Origin: Dugong dugon
Taxonomy: Eukaryota > Chordata > Mammalia > Sirenia > Dugongidae
DNA: 64,000 bases
NCBI GenBank assembly: GCA_030035585.1
Contig: CM057472.1
Location: 93,121,601-93,185,600 of the forward strand
Direction: 5' to 3'
Below are positions 34,148-47,018 of this stretch, in pieces. The stretch's first letter is position 1; every line of letters begins with the position of its first letter. The notes under the pieces are model-generated. The model did not search any database. It saw only the letters and a list, made by a program, of their open reading frames with translations, and was not told where the DNA came from. A program made the translations under genes and the position numbers.

Positions 34148-36213
34148 CATGGTAATGAATTAAAACTAAGAGTCAGTGTAACATCATTACAGTTTTAACC
34201 TAAGATATTTTAGGCATTATTCTATGCTTCAATTCTGATTTCTTTTTTGTTTCACATTCCATAAAAAGCTACTCTTTACTTGCTTCCTCTTCCAAGTTCA
34301 AGGCTAGTTGAATCTGACTAAGCATCATGCTCTAAGCATCATGAAGCATCTCGATGGAAAGAGATAATTTCCTCCTTTGGGAAGTTCCAAGGTTTCCTGG
34401 GTCAGCTATATCACAGCTGTTTCCTGCTCACCAGCTCTCATTCTTCAGTTGCATAATTCTTTGATATTTCTCCCCATTCCTGATCCCTTAATTCGTGCAG
34501 TGTAAGTGCCTTCAAGGAGATACCACCCTTCCCAGTTTCTGATTTATAGTCACCTATGTAAGACAAAAGGGATACACTATTTCACTGTGAATCAGATACC
34601 TTAATCCTGCCTGCAGTGTCTTTGGCTCTGTCTTCTCTGGAATCACATCCTCTTGCTTCCGGTTTCAGCTTCACACTCCTGGTTCTACAGCCATCTACTA
34701 CCCCACACTGACATCATGATTCGTAAATTTTATTGTCTTCCAAAACAAACAGAACTGAGTTCTAATCTTAGCTGGCTACTTTCTGTAGACAATAACCTTT
34801 TAGACATTGCTGAGTGGCAGATACAAGGTAAGTGATATTCTACAGGTTTTCTCTGGAATATTAGTGCTAAAAGTGTTTGTCCTGTAGACAGATGACTTTT
34901 ATTGAAGCACCTTGAGATGCTACATCCAAGAGAGCATTTGTGAAAAATCTAACTTTTTTGTGTTCTGTATTTGCACGGATCCCATAATAAAGAAATGGAT
35001 TTTGAGGTAAATGTGATATTTAGTATTGCACTAAAGTTACTTGAATCACATATGCAGAGCAGGTAACCTTTGTCATTTCATAATCTGTGGTTTAGTAAAA
35101 GGAATAATATGACTGTAATCAAATTATCTACCTTAACTATATCAATAAGCATGCAACCAAATTCATATGGCCCTTTAAAAGTATCTCAAAATGTAATCAT
35201 AAAGAGGTTACTTCTTCAAAAATTGAGAAAGGTTTGCTATGCCCCTGAAGATGCTGTCAACACATTAGGAAAACGGAAGCCAATCGGGAAGCACGCATCC
35301 TCCTCCTTTTAGTTTTATAGTAAACCATCTCCAAGACAATCCTAGTGTCCATCTAGAGTATTCAGGTAGAAATAAAGGTCAGAGAAAGCTGCAGTATACA
35401 TTTGACACGGCAGTATGGAGAATTTAGGTTAACGTAAAATGAAGAATTTAGTTGCCTGTTTTGGAAAGGAAACAAGCATTGGAAGAAACGAAATGTGGGG
35501 TCTGGGCTTGTATTAGGTGCTACTACATTGGGAGTTTCATGATAGTACATACAGTCTTCGTCTGGCATGGTCTTAGAGGTCTTTATAATTTAAAAATGAT
35601 AAAGGTAAATAAATAATAAATAATATTTAAAATTGTAGAGTTAAAAGCTTTAAAATATTCTTAACCACTGAATTAATTGTATATTGTACTCGGTCATAAA
35701 AGCAATGTTAGTATTTATGGTCATTATGAGAATATTGAGATTATGGCAAGCACTATGAATTATTCTTTTAAAAGAAAATTAAAAATCTATATTTTAAAAA
35801 GGCTTATTTAATATAGATGAATATAATGGTGAGTATTTAGGATGATGAGACATATGGAGAGATTTATTCTGGATATTAAAATTCAGGAAGGCATTTCTCC
35901 TTTGAATTCACTGAATGAGTTATTTTTCAGCTACTACAATGCATGTTTTTGTTGATTATCCATCAGGGTAAACATATTTTAAATTTAGTCATTTAAAAAT
36001 ATAATTTAAAAATCCATACACCACCATCAAAACAGAACATCTCTGTATAATATGATATATTATAAATTTAAAAAATGGACATAATTTTGGATCTTTGTTA
36101 TTTCCATTTTGGAGTTTCATCAAACATTTTCATTTAAACTTTCTGTCATTACACATTATCATTGCAACCAGATTAAGCTCCTGTTTCTTCTATATTTTTT
36201 AAAGGTATTTATT
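34148..36213. other. Unique AT-rich DNA
   Basis: No recognised repeat or gene. 35580-36060 is especially A+T-rich. Confidence 0.35.
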
Positions 36214-36225
36214 CCTAATGACTAT

Positions 36226-36392
36226 TTAAAAAAATAAAAACCCATTATTGTCAAGTCAATTCCGACTTACAGCAACCCTATAGGACAGGGTAGAACTGCC
36301 CCATAGAGTTTCCAAGGAGCACTTGATGGATTTGAACTGCCAACCTTTTGGTTAGCAGATGTAGCTCTTAACCACTATGCCACCAGGGTTTC
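36226..36392 (-). repeat. AfroSINE copy (minus strand)
   Basis: ACCCATTATTGTCAAGTCAATTCC at the tail, CCAAGGAGCACTTGATGG in the core, ACCACTATGCCACCAGGG at the head. TAATGACTAT and TAATGATTAT are the probable duplications. Confidence 0.9.
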
Positions 36393-36477
36393 ATTAATGA
36401 TTATACAAATCTCAAAATTTATGAAGATATGGCAGCTGAGTCTCTATGATAAAGTTTAGTGCTGAAAGCAAACTTTC

Positions 36478-36542
36478 TCCCTCTCTCTCTGAGTCTGTGT
36501 GTGTGTGTGTGTTTACAGGTATACACCCCCCCCCACACACAC
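36478..36542. repeat. Microsatellite cluster TC/TG/C/CA
   Basis: (TC)n at 36478-36490, (TG)n at 36495-36512, and C9 plus (CA)n at 36525-36543. It abuts the tail side of the next SINE. Confidence 0.85.
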
Positions 36543-36712
36543 AATCAAACCCATTGCAGTCGAGTCGATTCCGACTCATAGAGACCTTATAGGACAGAAT
36601 AGAACTGTCCTATAGGGTTTCCAAGGAGCAGGTGGTGGATTAGAACTGCTGACCAGCCAAGCAGCCACCAGCTGAGCAACTAAGTTCTTAAATCATTGCA
36701 CCACCAGGGCTC
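36543..36712 (-). repeat. AfroSINE copy set in CA repeats
   Basis: CAAACCCATTGCAGTCGAGTC at the tail and TGCACCACCAGGGCTCC at the head. The stretch GACCAGCCAAGCAGCCACCAGCTGAGCAACTAAG departs from the family consensus and is a private change. Confidence 0.92.
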
Positions 36713-36767
36713 CATACACACACAACTCATATATATGTATATACACACACACACATATATATTTAAA
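36713..36767. repeat. CA/TA microsatellite
   Basis: ATACACACACAAC, then TATATGTATATACACACAC, then ATATATAT, on the head side of the SINE. CA repeats on both sides suggest insertion into a pre-existing CA tract. Confidence 0.8.
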
Positions 36768-37091
36768 ATAACATATTAATTTTAAGACATTTATTCATCT
36801 GCATGGTAATTGAGGATTACTGGTATGTGGCTGACATTTATGGTAATTAACCTCATATTTACTTGGCTAAATAATGTTAATAATTTTTCCAACTGTCATG
36901 TTTAACCTATGTTATTATAATATTCCATGGAGCTGCCCCACAGGGACTGATAACTTGATTTTTAATTAAATTGCTTCTGTAAAGAGGGCAGGATAGAGGA
37001 GGGAAAGAAGGTGAAGAACTTCCAAAACTTCTTCCATAACTTTGTGATAAATTAACACTTGCTCTTCTACTCCAACAGTTCTTGAAGGAAA

Positions 37092-37125
37092 ACACACACA
37101 CATAAACACACACACATACAACAAC
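37092..37125. repeat. Interrupted CA microsatellite
   Basis: ACACACACACATAAACACACACACATACAACAACA, a short impure tract. Confidence 0.7.
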
Positions 37126-37420
37126 AAGTTCTTAAGCAGCTGAAAAAATATCAGCCATCATTCCAACTAAGTTATGGGATCTATGACTGAAAATAATTAC
37201 TAATTAAATTGTAATTAGTTAATCAGTAAGTAGAAATGGAGCCATGCTTTGATAATAAAGAGCTATCAAAAAAAGTGAGTGGGGAACATGAGAAGAAAGA
37301 CATCCTTTCAAAAGGTGAAGAAAGAGGAGGTAGGACTTAGAGCACTTGCTTATTTTCAGTCTTAGCAATGACCAGTCCTGCTTCTTGACACATATTTACG
37401 CATAAATAGAAGTTGTCCTC

Positions 37421-37438
37421 AAAAGTGCCTACTGTTTA
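37421..37438. repeat. Left target-site duplication of the 37.4 kb L1 end
   Basis: AAAAGTGCCTACTGTTTA is repeated exactly at 38217-38234. Its leading A's overlap the poly(A) tail. Confidence 0.85.
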
Positions 37439-37722
37439 TAAATGGGACTAACGATGTACAGGAGTCCGGTGACAAGGGCCAGAAGGCAGAGGGAGAGTAG
37501 GAAACTGATGATAAGGAACACAAATTGAATAAGGACACTGTCGATGTATTGTGAGATTGTTGACCACTGCTATAGGGCAACATTTGTAGTAACTATTAAA
37601 TGGGAGGCTGTTTTGTCCTGTAAGCCTTCATCTTGGGCGAGAATGGCAGCACAATTGGAAGAGCATAGTCAATATCACTTAAATGTGTAAGTAAAAAGTT
37701 TTGAAATGGTGTTTAAATAAAA

Positions 37723-37753
<31 letters not shown>

Positions 37754-38220
37754 AAACAAATGAGACTAAAGAGGTACAATAGTCCACTGACAAGGTCCAG
37801 AAGACAGAAGGGGACAAGGAAGCCCCCTGGTGATAGGGAACACAAGGTGGAGTAAGGATATTCTTGATGTGCTGTGAGATTGTTAACCACTGTCATAGGG
37901 CAACATCTGTAGTAACTGTTAAATGAAAAACTATTTTGTTCTGTAAGCCTTCATCTTAAGTGAGAATAACAGCACAGTTGGAAGAGCGTAGTCAATGTCA
38001 CTGAACTGTGCATGTAGAAATTTTTGAAACGGTGTATCTTTGGCCATCTGTAATTTTCATCAAAAAAAAAGGTTGAGAATTTAGAGGCTTAATACGTTGT
38101 GGGGTTGTTAACCAATGTCAAAAAACAACATGTGTACTACTATTTCATGAGAAACTATTTGCTCTGTAAGCTTTCACCTGAAGTACAATAAAATATATAT
38201 TAAAAAAAAAAAAAAAAAAA
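37439..38220 (+). mobile_element. 5'-truncated L1 insertion: 3' UTR with a duplicated unit
   Basis: It is made only of L1 3' UTR sequence, in sense orientation. Unit 1 (37439-~37716) ends in (AAAT)n at 37716-37760. Unit 2 (37762-~38075) repeats the same segment (GAGACTAAAGAGG, GTCCACTGACAAGG, TCATAGGGCAACATCTG). The terminal block (38080-38200) and poly(A) follow. L1 A and B have only one such unit before the terminal block. The outer 18-bp duplication shows that the whole composite entered as one insertion. Confidence 0.85.
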
Positions 38221-38234
38221 GTGCCTACTGTTTA

Positions 38235-39754
38235 GTGGTGAAGTCATTAGCATACCTTGCTGGAGTTTTGAATTTGATTGGCATAAAACTGGTAATTTGT
38301 GGACTAAGCACTCTACTTTTACATTTTCTTCAAGCCTATGGCCGACCAGCCTAGTATATAAATGAACATTGAAATACGTTGTAGCCACATATGTATCTGC
38401 TGAACCAAGACAGTGAATGGGTGTTAGTTTGAGCAAATGAAGGACATGGAGACAGAAAAAGCAAGTGCTCAATGCTCCCCGGGTCAGGGGAGGCAGAACG
38501 TATCTTTTAGACCGTCATCTGTTAGAAACATTGTGATTAGACCGCCAGGAAGAATAGAGTGTTAAATATGTTGCTCTAATCAGAAATAAACTATCTTGGT
38601 TACATACACGGAGAAAAGATAAAAGTTAGCATAAGGAGAAAAGGACAGCCCCAGGAGAAACAGACACTCAGAAAACCTGAGAACAGGTCCAGGCTGAAAG
38701 AGTGAAAGCTGGGTCAAGGCCCACACCGTGGTATAATATCATATCAGTTAGACAATGGCTGGATATCTCATATCCGGAAAGATAACGTCTGAGAGTAGGA
38801 GCAAATGATTATGAGAGTCTGGGGTAAAACAAGATAGTGAAAAAAAAAAAAAAAACCAATAAGGTAAAAATTCATGTTGTTAAGGAAGTGAAGTCAAAGC
38901 ACCAGCAACTAATGACATGGTTCTCACATCTTGGTGAAGCTTATGAAGGGCATCATGGATTTGCTGCCTACGTGAAGGCAGCAGGGTTCTTTCAATTTCA
39001 TTAAGATTCACATGAACTGGCAGGTGGGCGGGTACTTACAGACAACTACAATCTCTTTTACATTCTTATGCTAATGTTATTAATAATAAGAATGATATAT
39101 TTTGCAAAAATAAGTTGGGGTTCTGGCAGAAAATTAATTAACCTAAGCACTTCACTCATTTATAGTTAAATGAATTATAACTTAGAGCTAAAATGACAAT
39201 GAAACGTCCCATTTCAAGCTAAGGATAATACAGTGAGGAATGTAAATTTGTTGTTTATGCACAAGAACAAATGAACAAAGAAAACAGAACCTCAACCATG
39301 GGAATTATTTTGGACTACATCATAGAGACTTGGAAAGATTTTGAGATTAGCTTCTTTCTGGAATTTATTATTATACCCGTTATTTTACATATATTGTGTG
39401 TACAGAAATTCCCTTTTTTTTTTTCATTGTTGTGAAGCTAGTTATTATACTAGAAATATTGATCTGTTTCCTACCTGGACAAATTTTGTCCTTTGATGAT
39501 TTAATGTAGCAAAATGAGAACTTGAAAATATAAATCTAGCAACAGTTAAAGGCAATGGTTTTGAATCATTTGACCAGGCCGTGTGAATTAGGATACAACA
39601 GAATGTTCTCTGATAAATTATTTTATTCAATGTTTTCTGTGCTATCTCTATGGAAATATTTCCATAGCTAGGATAATGGAGCATATTATAACTGATGGAA
39701 CTGCTGCAGAAACATTAAAACTATACAAATAAAAACATTACCAATAAATCTGCA
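38235..39754. other. Unique DNA
   Basis: No gene or repeat family recognised. Short A and T runs at 38840 and 39413 only. Confidence 0.35.
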
Positions 39755-39905
39755 CCATACCTTGTGAGGCAGACACTATCGCAATATCCATGTCACAGAT
39801 GTGTTAACTGAGCCTGAATGGGCCTAATTAATCAGAACAATATGAAACAGTTAGTAATTTATAGAGGCAAAATTTTGGTGTTAGGGTGACCTGACTTCCA
39901 GTCCA
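39755..39905 (-). repeat. MIR fragment (minus strand)
   Basis: CTTGTGAGGCAGACACTATCGC, then CAGATGTGTTAACTGAGCCTG, then a decayed tRNA side (CAGTTAGTAATTTATAGAGGC). Confidence 0.65.
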
Positions 39906-39974
39906 TTTTTCTTACCTACCTCTAAATTAACACCCAAGTGTAAAACACAACCAACATTGGAAAGTCAACAGTGC

Positions 39975-40085
39975 TGGCTAATGAGGAGTGTCACCTTGAG
40001 CAAGAGATTTAACGTCTCTGGTCCTCTGTGGCTAAGTAAATGAATTAGATTGAAGGATTGGTGAGATCCTTGGCATTACACAGAG
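39975..40085 (+). repeat. MIR fragment (plus strand)
   Basis: GTGTCACCTTGAGCAAGAGATTTAACGTCTCTGG is the MIR middle in sense, followed by a GAGATCCTTGGCA-type end. Confidence 0.65.
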
Positions 40086-40454
40086 GTTTGAAAGACGTCT
40101 CTGTCAGTGAGAGATAAGCATTGACTTATGCTGTTTTTGCTGTTAAGATATCTTTGGTAAATTCCTATTCAAGGACAAGAATATAAACCAAAAAAGTCTT
40201 TCAGTTACCTAATCTAGCCATCTGCATAGAAGCATCCATGACAAATCAGGCTGATCACCTCATGCACACACTGGCTAGCCAAGTTTATTACTATGAGCAG
40301 ATAACCGGGAATGTGAGATCCTTAAGGAACAATAGACTATGTGAGCCCGAGAAGTCATTCATATCCCAAGTCACTTGACCATGTTATTGAAGAAATTAGA
40401 GCAATCTATGTTATAAAGAGAAGTCACCTAAGAATCAATCTAACTCCAGATTTG

Positions 40455-40575
40455 TGATAAACTGAAACAGTAGCCTTAAGCAGATTAACTCTCCACACCT
40501 CAATATAGTCATCTTCAAAATGAAGAAGCTGGACTAGATAAACTCTAAAGTCTCCTCTAATTCTAAAAGTATGTG
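40455..40575 (+). repeat. MIR-related fragment (plus strand)
   Basis: CCTTAAGCAGATTAACTCTCC and then TCATCTTCAAAATGAAGAAGCTGGACTAGAT resemble the MIR core and its MIRb-type extension. Confidence 0.6.
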
Positions 40576-40748
40576 CTTTTATGCCACCAGAGGAATGCTG
40601 ATATGACGGGAGAAATCAGGAAAGTGAAACCGTGTTCTGAATACCATTAGGAAGAACACCCGGTTGTTGTTGTTTGGTAGCTTTATGTATGTCTTTAAAA
40701 AGTAAAAATATTTTTCCACGTATATTTAAGATGACTATTATGCAATAT

Positions 40749-40912
40749 GGAGCCCTTGTAGCGTAATGGTTAAGAGCTTGGCTGTTAACCAAAAAGTCAG
40801 CAGTTTGAATCCACCAGCTGCTCCTTGGAAACCCTATGAGGGAGTTCTACTCTGTCCTATAGGGTCGCTATGAATCAGAATCTACTTGACAACAACAGGT
40901 TTGGTTGTTTTT
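40749..40912 (+). repeat. AfroSINE copy (plus strand)
   Basis: GGAGCCCTTGTAGCGTAATGG at the head, CCTATAGGGTCGCTATGAATC in the core, AACAGGTTTGGTTG then T7 at the tail. CAATAT flanks it on both sides. Confidence 0.92.
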
Positions 40913-40924
40913 TTATCATACAAT

Positions 40925-41785
40925 ATAGCAGCTTAAGAACTGGCTCCAAAATATTAAACCTCATTTATAAATGCAAAATGTAAAAGTAATTTTAAGATAA
41001 GAAAATAAGAAACTTTAAGTTTTAAATGTCATATTCCATTTTTGATGTCAGGAACTTATTTTTTTTTTTCCTGTTTTTTGTCAAGTGCATGTGAACTAAA
41101 CGGAATTTCCCTGTTGAGAACCCAAGTGAATCAGATCTACTTCATTTTCAGTTCATAATCTATTTAATTTGAAACATTATTGTCTAGGAATATAGAACAA
41201 GAAAACATTTTATGGGGACAAATTGCCTCATAGGTTCTGGCAGGGATTTCATTTCTGTGCACATGAATTCACAGGGTTTTTTCCTATTGTCTCAATCCTC
41301 TCAGGAAAGGTTTATAAAAGGGCCTTTGTCTAATATTCTTTGAACAATGTCTTTAGCTATTTGGATAATAAGTGCTGTATAAATCTAACAAACAAATGGT
41401 AAATGTTAGAAAATATTAAATGAGAGCACACGAAAATGAAGTTTCATTAGGCTGTGTTTGGCTTTCACAGTATTGAAAAACCATAGCAAGGTTAGATTAA
41501 TTTCATTTCCAATATAACACCACCTCCCCACATGTTTCAAAAATATTAAAAAAAAATAAAAAACTCTAACTTCCCTTAGAAAGATTACAGTTTTCCTAAA
41601 CACTTCAGCCATAAGCTGCTGCTGAAAAATTTCAGTTGCAATAATCCAAATTGTTTTTCAATAAAAGGTAGATTATTTGTAGTGTCTGTATAAAAAGATG
41701 TTGTTTGGTACCCATAATGACCTTTCAATCCCAAAGTGCATTGATTTAAGAGTAAAACATGCTCAAGCACACTTGCACATTCAGG
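40925..41785. other. Unique DNA
   Basis: Nothing recognised beyond short homopolymers. Confidence 0.35.
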
Positions 41786-41789
41786 AGAT

Positions 41790-42195
41790 ATGTTAGTTTC
41801 CTTGGACTGCTGTGACAAAGTACCACCAACCTGGTGGCTTATAAAAACAGAAATTTATTGTTTAACAGTTCTGAAAGCTTGGGGTCTAAGATCAGGGTGT
41901 CAGCCATATTGATTTCTTCTGTGCCTCATTCTTAGCTTCTGGTATCTCCAGGCATTCCTTGGCTTACACCGGAAACATCACATAGCATTCTTTGTTTGGA
42001 TATCTTCGACTCTTTTATAAGGACATTAGTCATGTAGGATTAGAACCTGTCTTATTCTGGTATGACCTAATGTTAACCTAATTTATGCCATGGTTAAAAT
42101 GAAGGGTCCTATTTCCAAACAGGGTCACATCCACAAGCACAAAGGTTAGGACTTCAACATATCTTTTTGTGGGACACAATTCAGACTCAGAGAAG
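41790..42195 (-). mobile_element. Solo LTR, MaLR (MLT1 type), minus strand
   Basis: The plus strand reads TGTTAGTTTCCTTGGACTGC, CAGAAATTTATTGTTTAACAG, TTATAAGGACATTAGTCATG, TGGTATGACCTAATGTTAACC and GGACACAATTCAGACTC. This follows the reverse of the classic MLT1 LTR closely, including the middle section that the 17.2 kb and 53.2 kb copies lack. It is therefore the older, pan-mammalian type. Confidence 0.8.
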
Positions 42196-42247
42196 TATGA
42201 ACAATGGTATAAAATGCTTTGCATGTTTAATGTAATGTCTTAGTTTC

Positions 42248-42463
42248 AGGGAGACTTGGTAGTTCATTGGTTAAAGCACTGGGCTGCTAACTGAGAGGTC
42301 AGCAGTTCGAACCCACCAGCTGCTCTGAGGGAGAAAGATGTGGCAGTCTGCTTCTGTAAAGATTTACATCCTTGAAAACTCTATGGGACAGTTCTACTCT
42401 ATCCTACAAGTGGGCTATGAGTTGGAATTGTCTCAGCAGCAGTGGTTTTGATTTTTTGGTTTG
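42248..42463 (+). repeat. AfroSINE copy (long subtype, plus strand)
   Basis: GGAGACTTGGTAGTTCATTGG at the head, GATGTGGCAGTCTGCTTCTG in the extra middle of the long subtype, and CTATGAGTTGGAATTGTCTC near the tail. Confidence 0.9.
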
Positions 42464-42505
42464 CCCTTGTTTCAATTAGAGCATTACCTCTAATATCGCC
42501 ATACA

Positions 42506-42668
42506 AAAAACAAACAAACAAAAAAACAACCATTGCCATCAAATCAATTCTGACTCATAGTGACCCTATAGGACAGAGTTGAACTGCCCCACAGGGTTTC
42601 CAAGGAGTGGCTGGTGGATTCGAACTGCTGACCTTTTGGTTAGCATCCATGTTCTTAACCACTGTGCA
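42506..42668 (-). repeat. AfroSINE copy (minus strand)
   Basis: An A/AAAC-rich tail side, then CCATTGCCATCAAATCAATTC, GGGTTTCCAAGGAGTGGCTGG and AACCACTGTGCAC. It lies 43 bp from the preceding SINE in opposite orientation, so the pair points tail to tail. Confidence 0.9.
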
Positions 42669-42669
42669 C

Positions 42670-45600
42670 TTGATAAATTTCACAATATTCATGCACTAAG
42701 CACAAATAAGACATATTTTATTCATTTATAAACAAATATATTAAAATAAGAGTTGCTTATTTTTAGTAAGGTTAATCAATCACTGAGGTTAAGTTATCCA
42801 ATCACCTCGTCCATTTCTTTTTACACTGTACTTTTTCTTTGCAACTTGATTGTTGATAGTTCGACTCTAAATATATGAGTGTACCAGCACAGACTAAAAG
42901 AGCATTGCTAATTTATAATTGTCAAAAATGAGGAAAAGATTGCTTGCATTACTTAGTCAATCAAATTAATTAGTGGCAAACTTGTCATCCAGGCCCACAT
43001 CATAGAAAGAATATATCACATTCAGCATGAAAAAGAGGGGATCTCTAACTTCACTGTTTTATTTCTTTATGAAATTGCATTAAATGGAAGGTGAATGATA
43101 AAAGTAAGCCTAGGTTTGGAATAGGTAATACGGAAGTGGAATCATGTATGTCTGTCACCTAGGAAATATGTAGGGGATGATATATTTATTTCTTTATTGA
43201 TACTAATTAAGCAATAAAATAACAGGAATTATGAACAGGTAGGATTAGCTGAAAGAAGAAAAAGTGTCCCTTCTATATGAGCAATGTGATTCAGTGGATT
43301 CCATTTGAATGTACATGTCCATTAAATGAAAGCCCATACTAAGATCGATAAACATGTGTGTCCAGCACTGGGGAAACAGATCACAAATTTTTTCCCGAGG
43401 ACAATGAAGATTTGGGAATTTTTCCATGAAGATTGCTAGATACTCTACAGTTTGATCAGAGACCCCACTTGGTGGCTCTGATGAATGAGATTCTCCTCTG
43501 TGTGTCTGTGTCTGTGTGTGTTTATGCACATGCAGCAACACATGTACATATCTGTATCGGGGTGGCAGTTGGTCTATTATTGTTATTGTTTGTACGTAAC
43601 ATTCAGGATTGTCTGGTACAGGTAACATCTGGGAAGTTGGGAAAGGGGAATGAGTTAATTAGACAGTGTTAGGTCAGTGGGCAAAGGCTAACTTTAACAA
43701 GAGACACTGAAATTAGACCCAAAACCATAGTATTCATAAAAGAGTACCAAACATGAGAAAATTTATAGTTTTAGCTACAACTTGGCTAAATTAAACGTCA
43801 CATTTTCCGAAGACCAAGGCTTCTAGTTTCCTAGAATATATACTAACCTATCAGGATTATTTGACACTATCCTACCTTGGCCAGAGATATTCAATAACAT
43901 TATCTTTTGCCTACCAGTGTCATGGAAACATGTAAATTAAGTCACAACACTTTTTTAGTGTTTCCCCTCTTCTTGCTGAATCTCTTTCTTCTGAGGAAAG
44001 AAGCCACACTTTATTATGAGGATGGTAACAAACGTACGAAACAGCTCGAATACTTAAGAAAATTGAACTTACTCGAGAAAAGTGAGAGGGATGTACACAT
44101 ACGTGCACGCGGGCACACACACACTCACACGTTAGAGACTCCATATGAAAAATTTCTGTCTTCTGTGCAACTAGAATGCAGTCTGCCAGTTAATAAACTA
44201 TCAATAAATATTCTGAATAAGCAAATAATGGAAGTAGTAGTTTAAACTATTATTGCCTTTGGATATCAAAAACAGCACTAGTCAATGGGAACTAATACAG
44301 GTAGGTGAATCTTCATTGAAAAGATTATCTTGACACATGGTTAGAATCTAATAGGCAGAGAAGTGTTTCTAAGGTGTTGCATGACATGAGCAAAGATGTA
44401 GGGACTATAATAATCATGATGTGTGTGACGAGAAATGAGAATAAGGACTTCACTAGAACAGTAACACTTTTTGATGATAATTTCTACTAATATAGGGCCA
44501 TATGAGTTGTGAGAAGTTGTACCTTGACCTTCTGAAAAAAACAATTGTTCTGGTGAAGTAAAATGGATTCTTTATTACTTGCAGTGGTCAAGAGGAATAG
44601 AGAGAATCTAGAATTTGGTGTTGGGAATTTCTTTACAAGACACATTTGTACTATTATTTTTATTGGTATGAAGAGCAATGCAAACCTTTAGAGTTAAATT
44701 TGCTCTTATCTTATCAAGCATTTCTAAACCACTGGTTCATAGAGTATCATAGATATTGTTGATAACCTTAACCAATAAAATTCCTGTTTTTCCTTTTCTT
44801 AAAAATTTCTTATATTTGTATTCAGGAATACACGTGTTCCATACACACACACACATATACGTATATACACATACGTACACACACGCTTAGACTATATGCT
44901 TTGTGGATATTGATGCTGGCTTCTGCAGAGAACTGAATGCTTTGAAAGTATTCTACCCTTCCACCTAATACCATAATGATTTCTTAAGGAATCAAAAAGT
45001 CTAAGTTAATCACCTTTTGCTTTTTTTTTTTTTAAATTGATCACAGGGATTGGTTTAAAAAAAAAATAGGAATTTGACCTAATTCAGGCAATTCTACAAC
45101 ATAATTTTTTTCTTATGAGCCTTTGGGAAAAAATTTCTCATTGCTCTTACGAGGAAAGCACTGAAAAGGAAACTCTCTTTTCCTTTGAATGAACAAGTGT
45201 ATAGTTGAGAAAACAGAACCTGCTACCTCCATTTTGCAATCAGAAATACAGAGCAAAGGACACTAGACTGAGCTAAACATCAGATTTGACCCTCCTCTGA
45301 TCTTCTAATATATGCATTGCTAAGTTTCCCTGTATTTTTAGTGGTTGTACCACATTTTCTCTTCCCTGCATCTGAAATCCTAATTAACATACAGAATTTT
45401 AAAAAATCTATTTACAAGACTAAGCGTAGTTTATGGTTTTGTTCATGTTATTCTATGCCAATCCCTCATAAAACATTTATGTGCAAATTTTTTTCCTTAC
45501 TATACAGATTGACCTCTTAGTATTCTAAAATCTTTATATAATATGACACAACTACTTGTTAGCATAAGACAAACTTAATTAACTCTGAGCATTCTTGTTA

Positions 45601-46645
45601 CTTTAGATAAATTCAATGGCATGTCATTAGAATAAAGTAATTGGTTTCCCAGAATAATGCACATTATACTAATTACAGTATATCTTCCAAACATGACAGA
45701 ATACATGTGCCTTAAATTAACTTTACTTGAACTTAGGGAGAGTGGGTGATATCTCCAAATTTATATTCTCTTTTAAATTAGACTTTATTTCTCCCCATCT
45801 CTAGTTATTTATCCAGTCAACTAAATATATTTCTCTAAGGTAATCGAAGTGTCAAGGAGTGCCTGAGGTCACTGTGGAGTCTAAGAAAGACATGGCATCA
45901 AAGTTGATTTAAATATATCTCAAACTATGAAAACATAAATTGCTACTTGGTTTCCCTTTTGAAAATATTTTTTCATAAGTTTACTGAAACATTTGAAGGT
46001 CTTTTATGGATTTTAGTTTTATGATAAATAAGCTGTACCCTTTGCTTGCATACACTAAAAACCACTTTAAGTGGAAGCAGAACTGAGTATAAGAGGATGT
46101 CATTTGAAAATATAGTGCTTGCTTCTGTTTGTAGTTGCTTAAAGGCAGCCTTTGTGTTCAGGGGAATGCTTTTGTTTATTTAGAGTAAGTGTTCTGTTAA
46201 AAGATTGATTTGATCTCATCAATTTTCTCGTATCATCTTTTTGCTTTGAAAAAGCAAAGTTTGTGTTTGGGGTTGTCATGGTTGGACCAACCATGTTTTG
46301 CTGTTGTTCTCATCGTCAAGAGCTCCCATGCTTATGCCAATGATAAAATGGACTCAAATAGGAAACAGTGTTTGGAATCAAAATCAAACTAATCTTTCCA
46401 GGTGGGTATACTTGAGCAAAGATGGCATGAGTTGCCAAAACCACAAAGCTATTTATTGTAAGAACTACAACATAGATCCTCTAAGGCTCCAAAAATCAGG
46501 CCAGCAAAACTCATCCCTGCTTATCTAGATATCAAAGTATATGAGAGGGCAAAGAAGTGCTATGGTTATTTTAGTAGTATCTTTGTAAGGTATATTATTA
46601 TTTGTAATGAACCTATATAGATGCTGTTTGAAATATTCTAACCAA
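42670..46645. other. Long unique stretch with small microsatellites
   Basis: Microsatellites are (TG)n at 43496-43522, CA-rich at 44094-44130 and CA/TA/TACG at 44842-44886. T and A runs lie near 45025 and 45058. No gene, exon or repeat family is recognisable. Frames of 112-127 codons at 43245-44245 run through the CA/TG tracts and are not convincing. Confidence 0.35.
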
Positions 46646-46649
46646 CCAG

Positions 46650-46795
46650 TACTTAGATATTAATATTATGTACACTGTACAGATAATGAAACTGATGTTC
46701 ACAGAAATTAACATCTAAAATGGCACACAATCAATAAGCATAAGATGTCAGACTTGAATCCTGAAATTCCAAAAGCCATGACCTTCTACTGAAAC
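46650..46795 (-). repeat. MIR fragment (minus strand)
   Basis: CAGATAATGAAACTGATGTTCACAG, then ATGGCACACAATCAATAAGC, then AGACTTGAATCCTG on the tRNA side. Confidence 0.65.
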
Positions 46796-46937
46796 TTGTT
46801 CAGTAGATATATTTCTAAACACATTTGGGATGACAAAAGATGACCATCAATGTAGCCAACTTATACTCCTTTTCTGTGAGGACTTCTTAAGGATTCACCT
46901 CCTCAGTCACTTTACAAAGACAGCCTTTCTTTTAACA

Positions 46938-46980
<43 letters not shown>
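46938..46980. repeat. TG/TA microsatellite
   Basis: (TG)5 followed by about 15 TA units. It sits 40 bp before the next SINE. Confidence 0.85.
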
Positions 46981-46984
<4 letters not shown>

Positions 46985-47018
46985 TGTACTTATACATATA
47001 TAAATATGTAATATAGAT

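Noticed and set aside
36478-36542. Possible Z-DNA or hairpin element in TG/CA tracts
   Set aside because: Ordinary microsatellite. Nothing in the surroundings suggests a function.
40749-40820. tRNA-like segments at SINE heads as possible tRNA genes
   Set aside because: They keep only A/B-box-like traces inside SINE copies, lack a foldable full cloverleaf and have SINE bodies attached.
43245-44245. Frames of 112-127 codons on both strands
   Set aside because: They pass through TG/CA microsatellites (His/Thr or Val/Cys runs), a common artefact.
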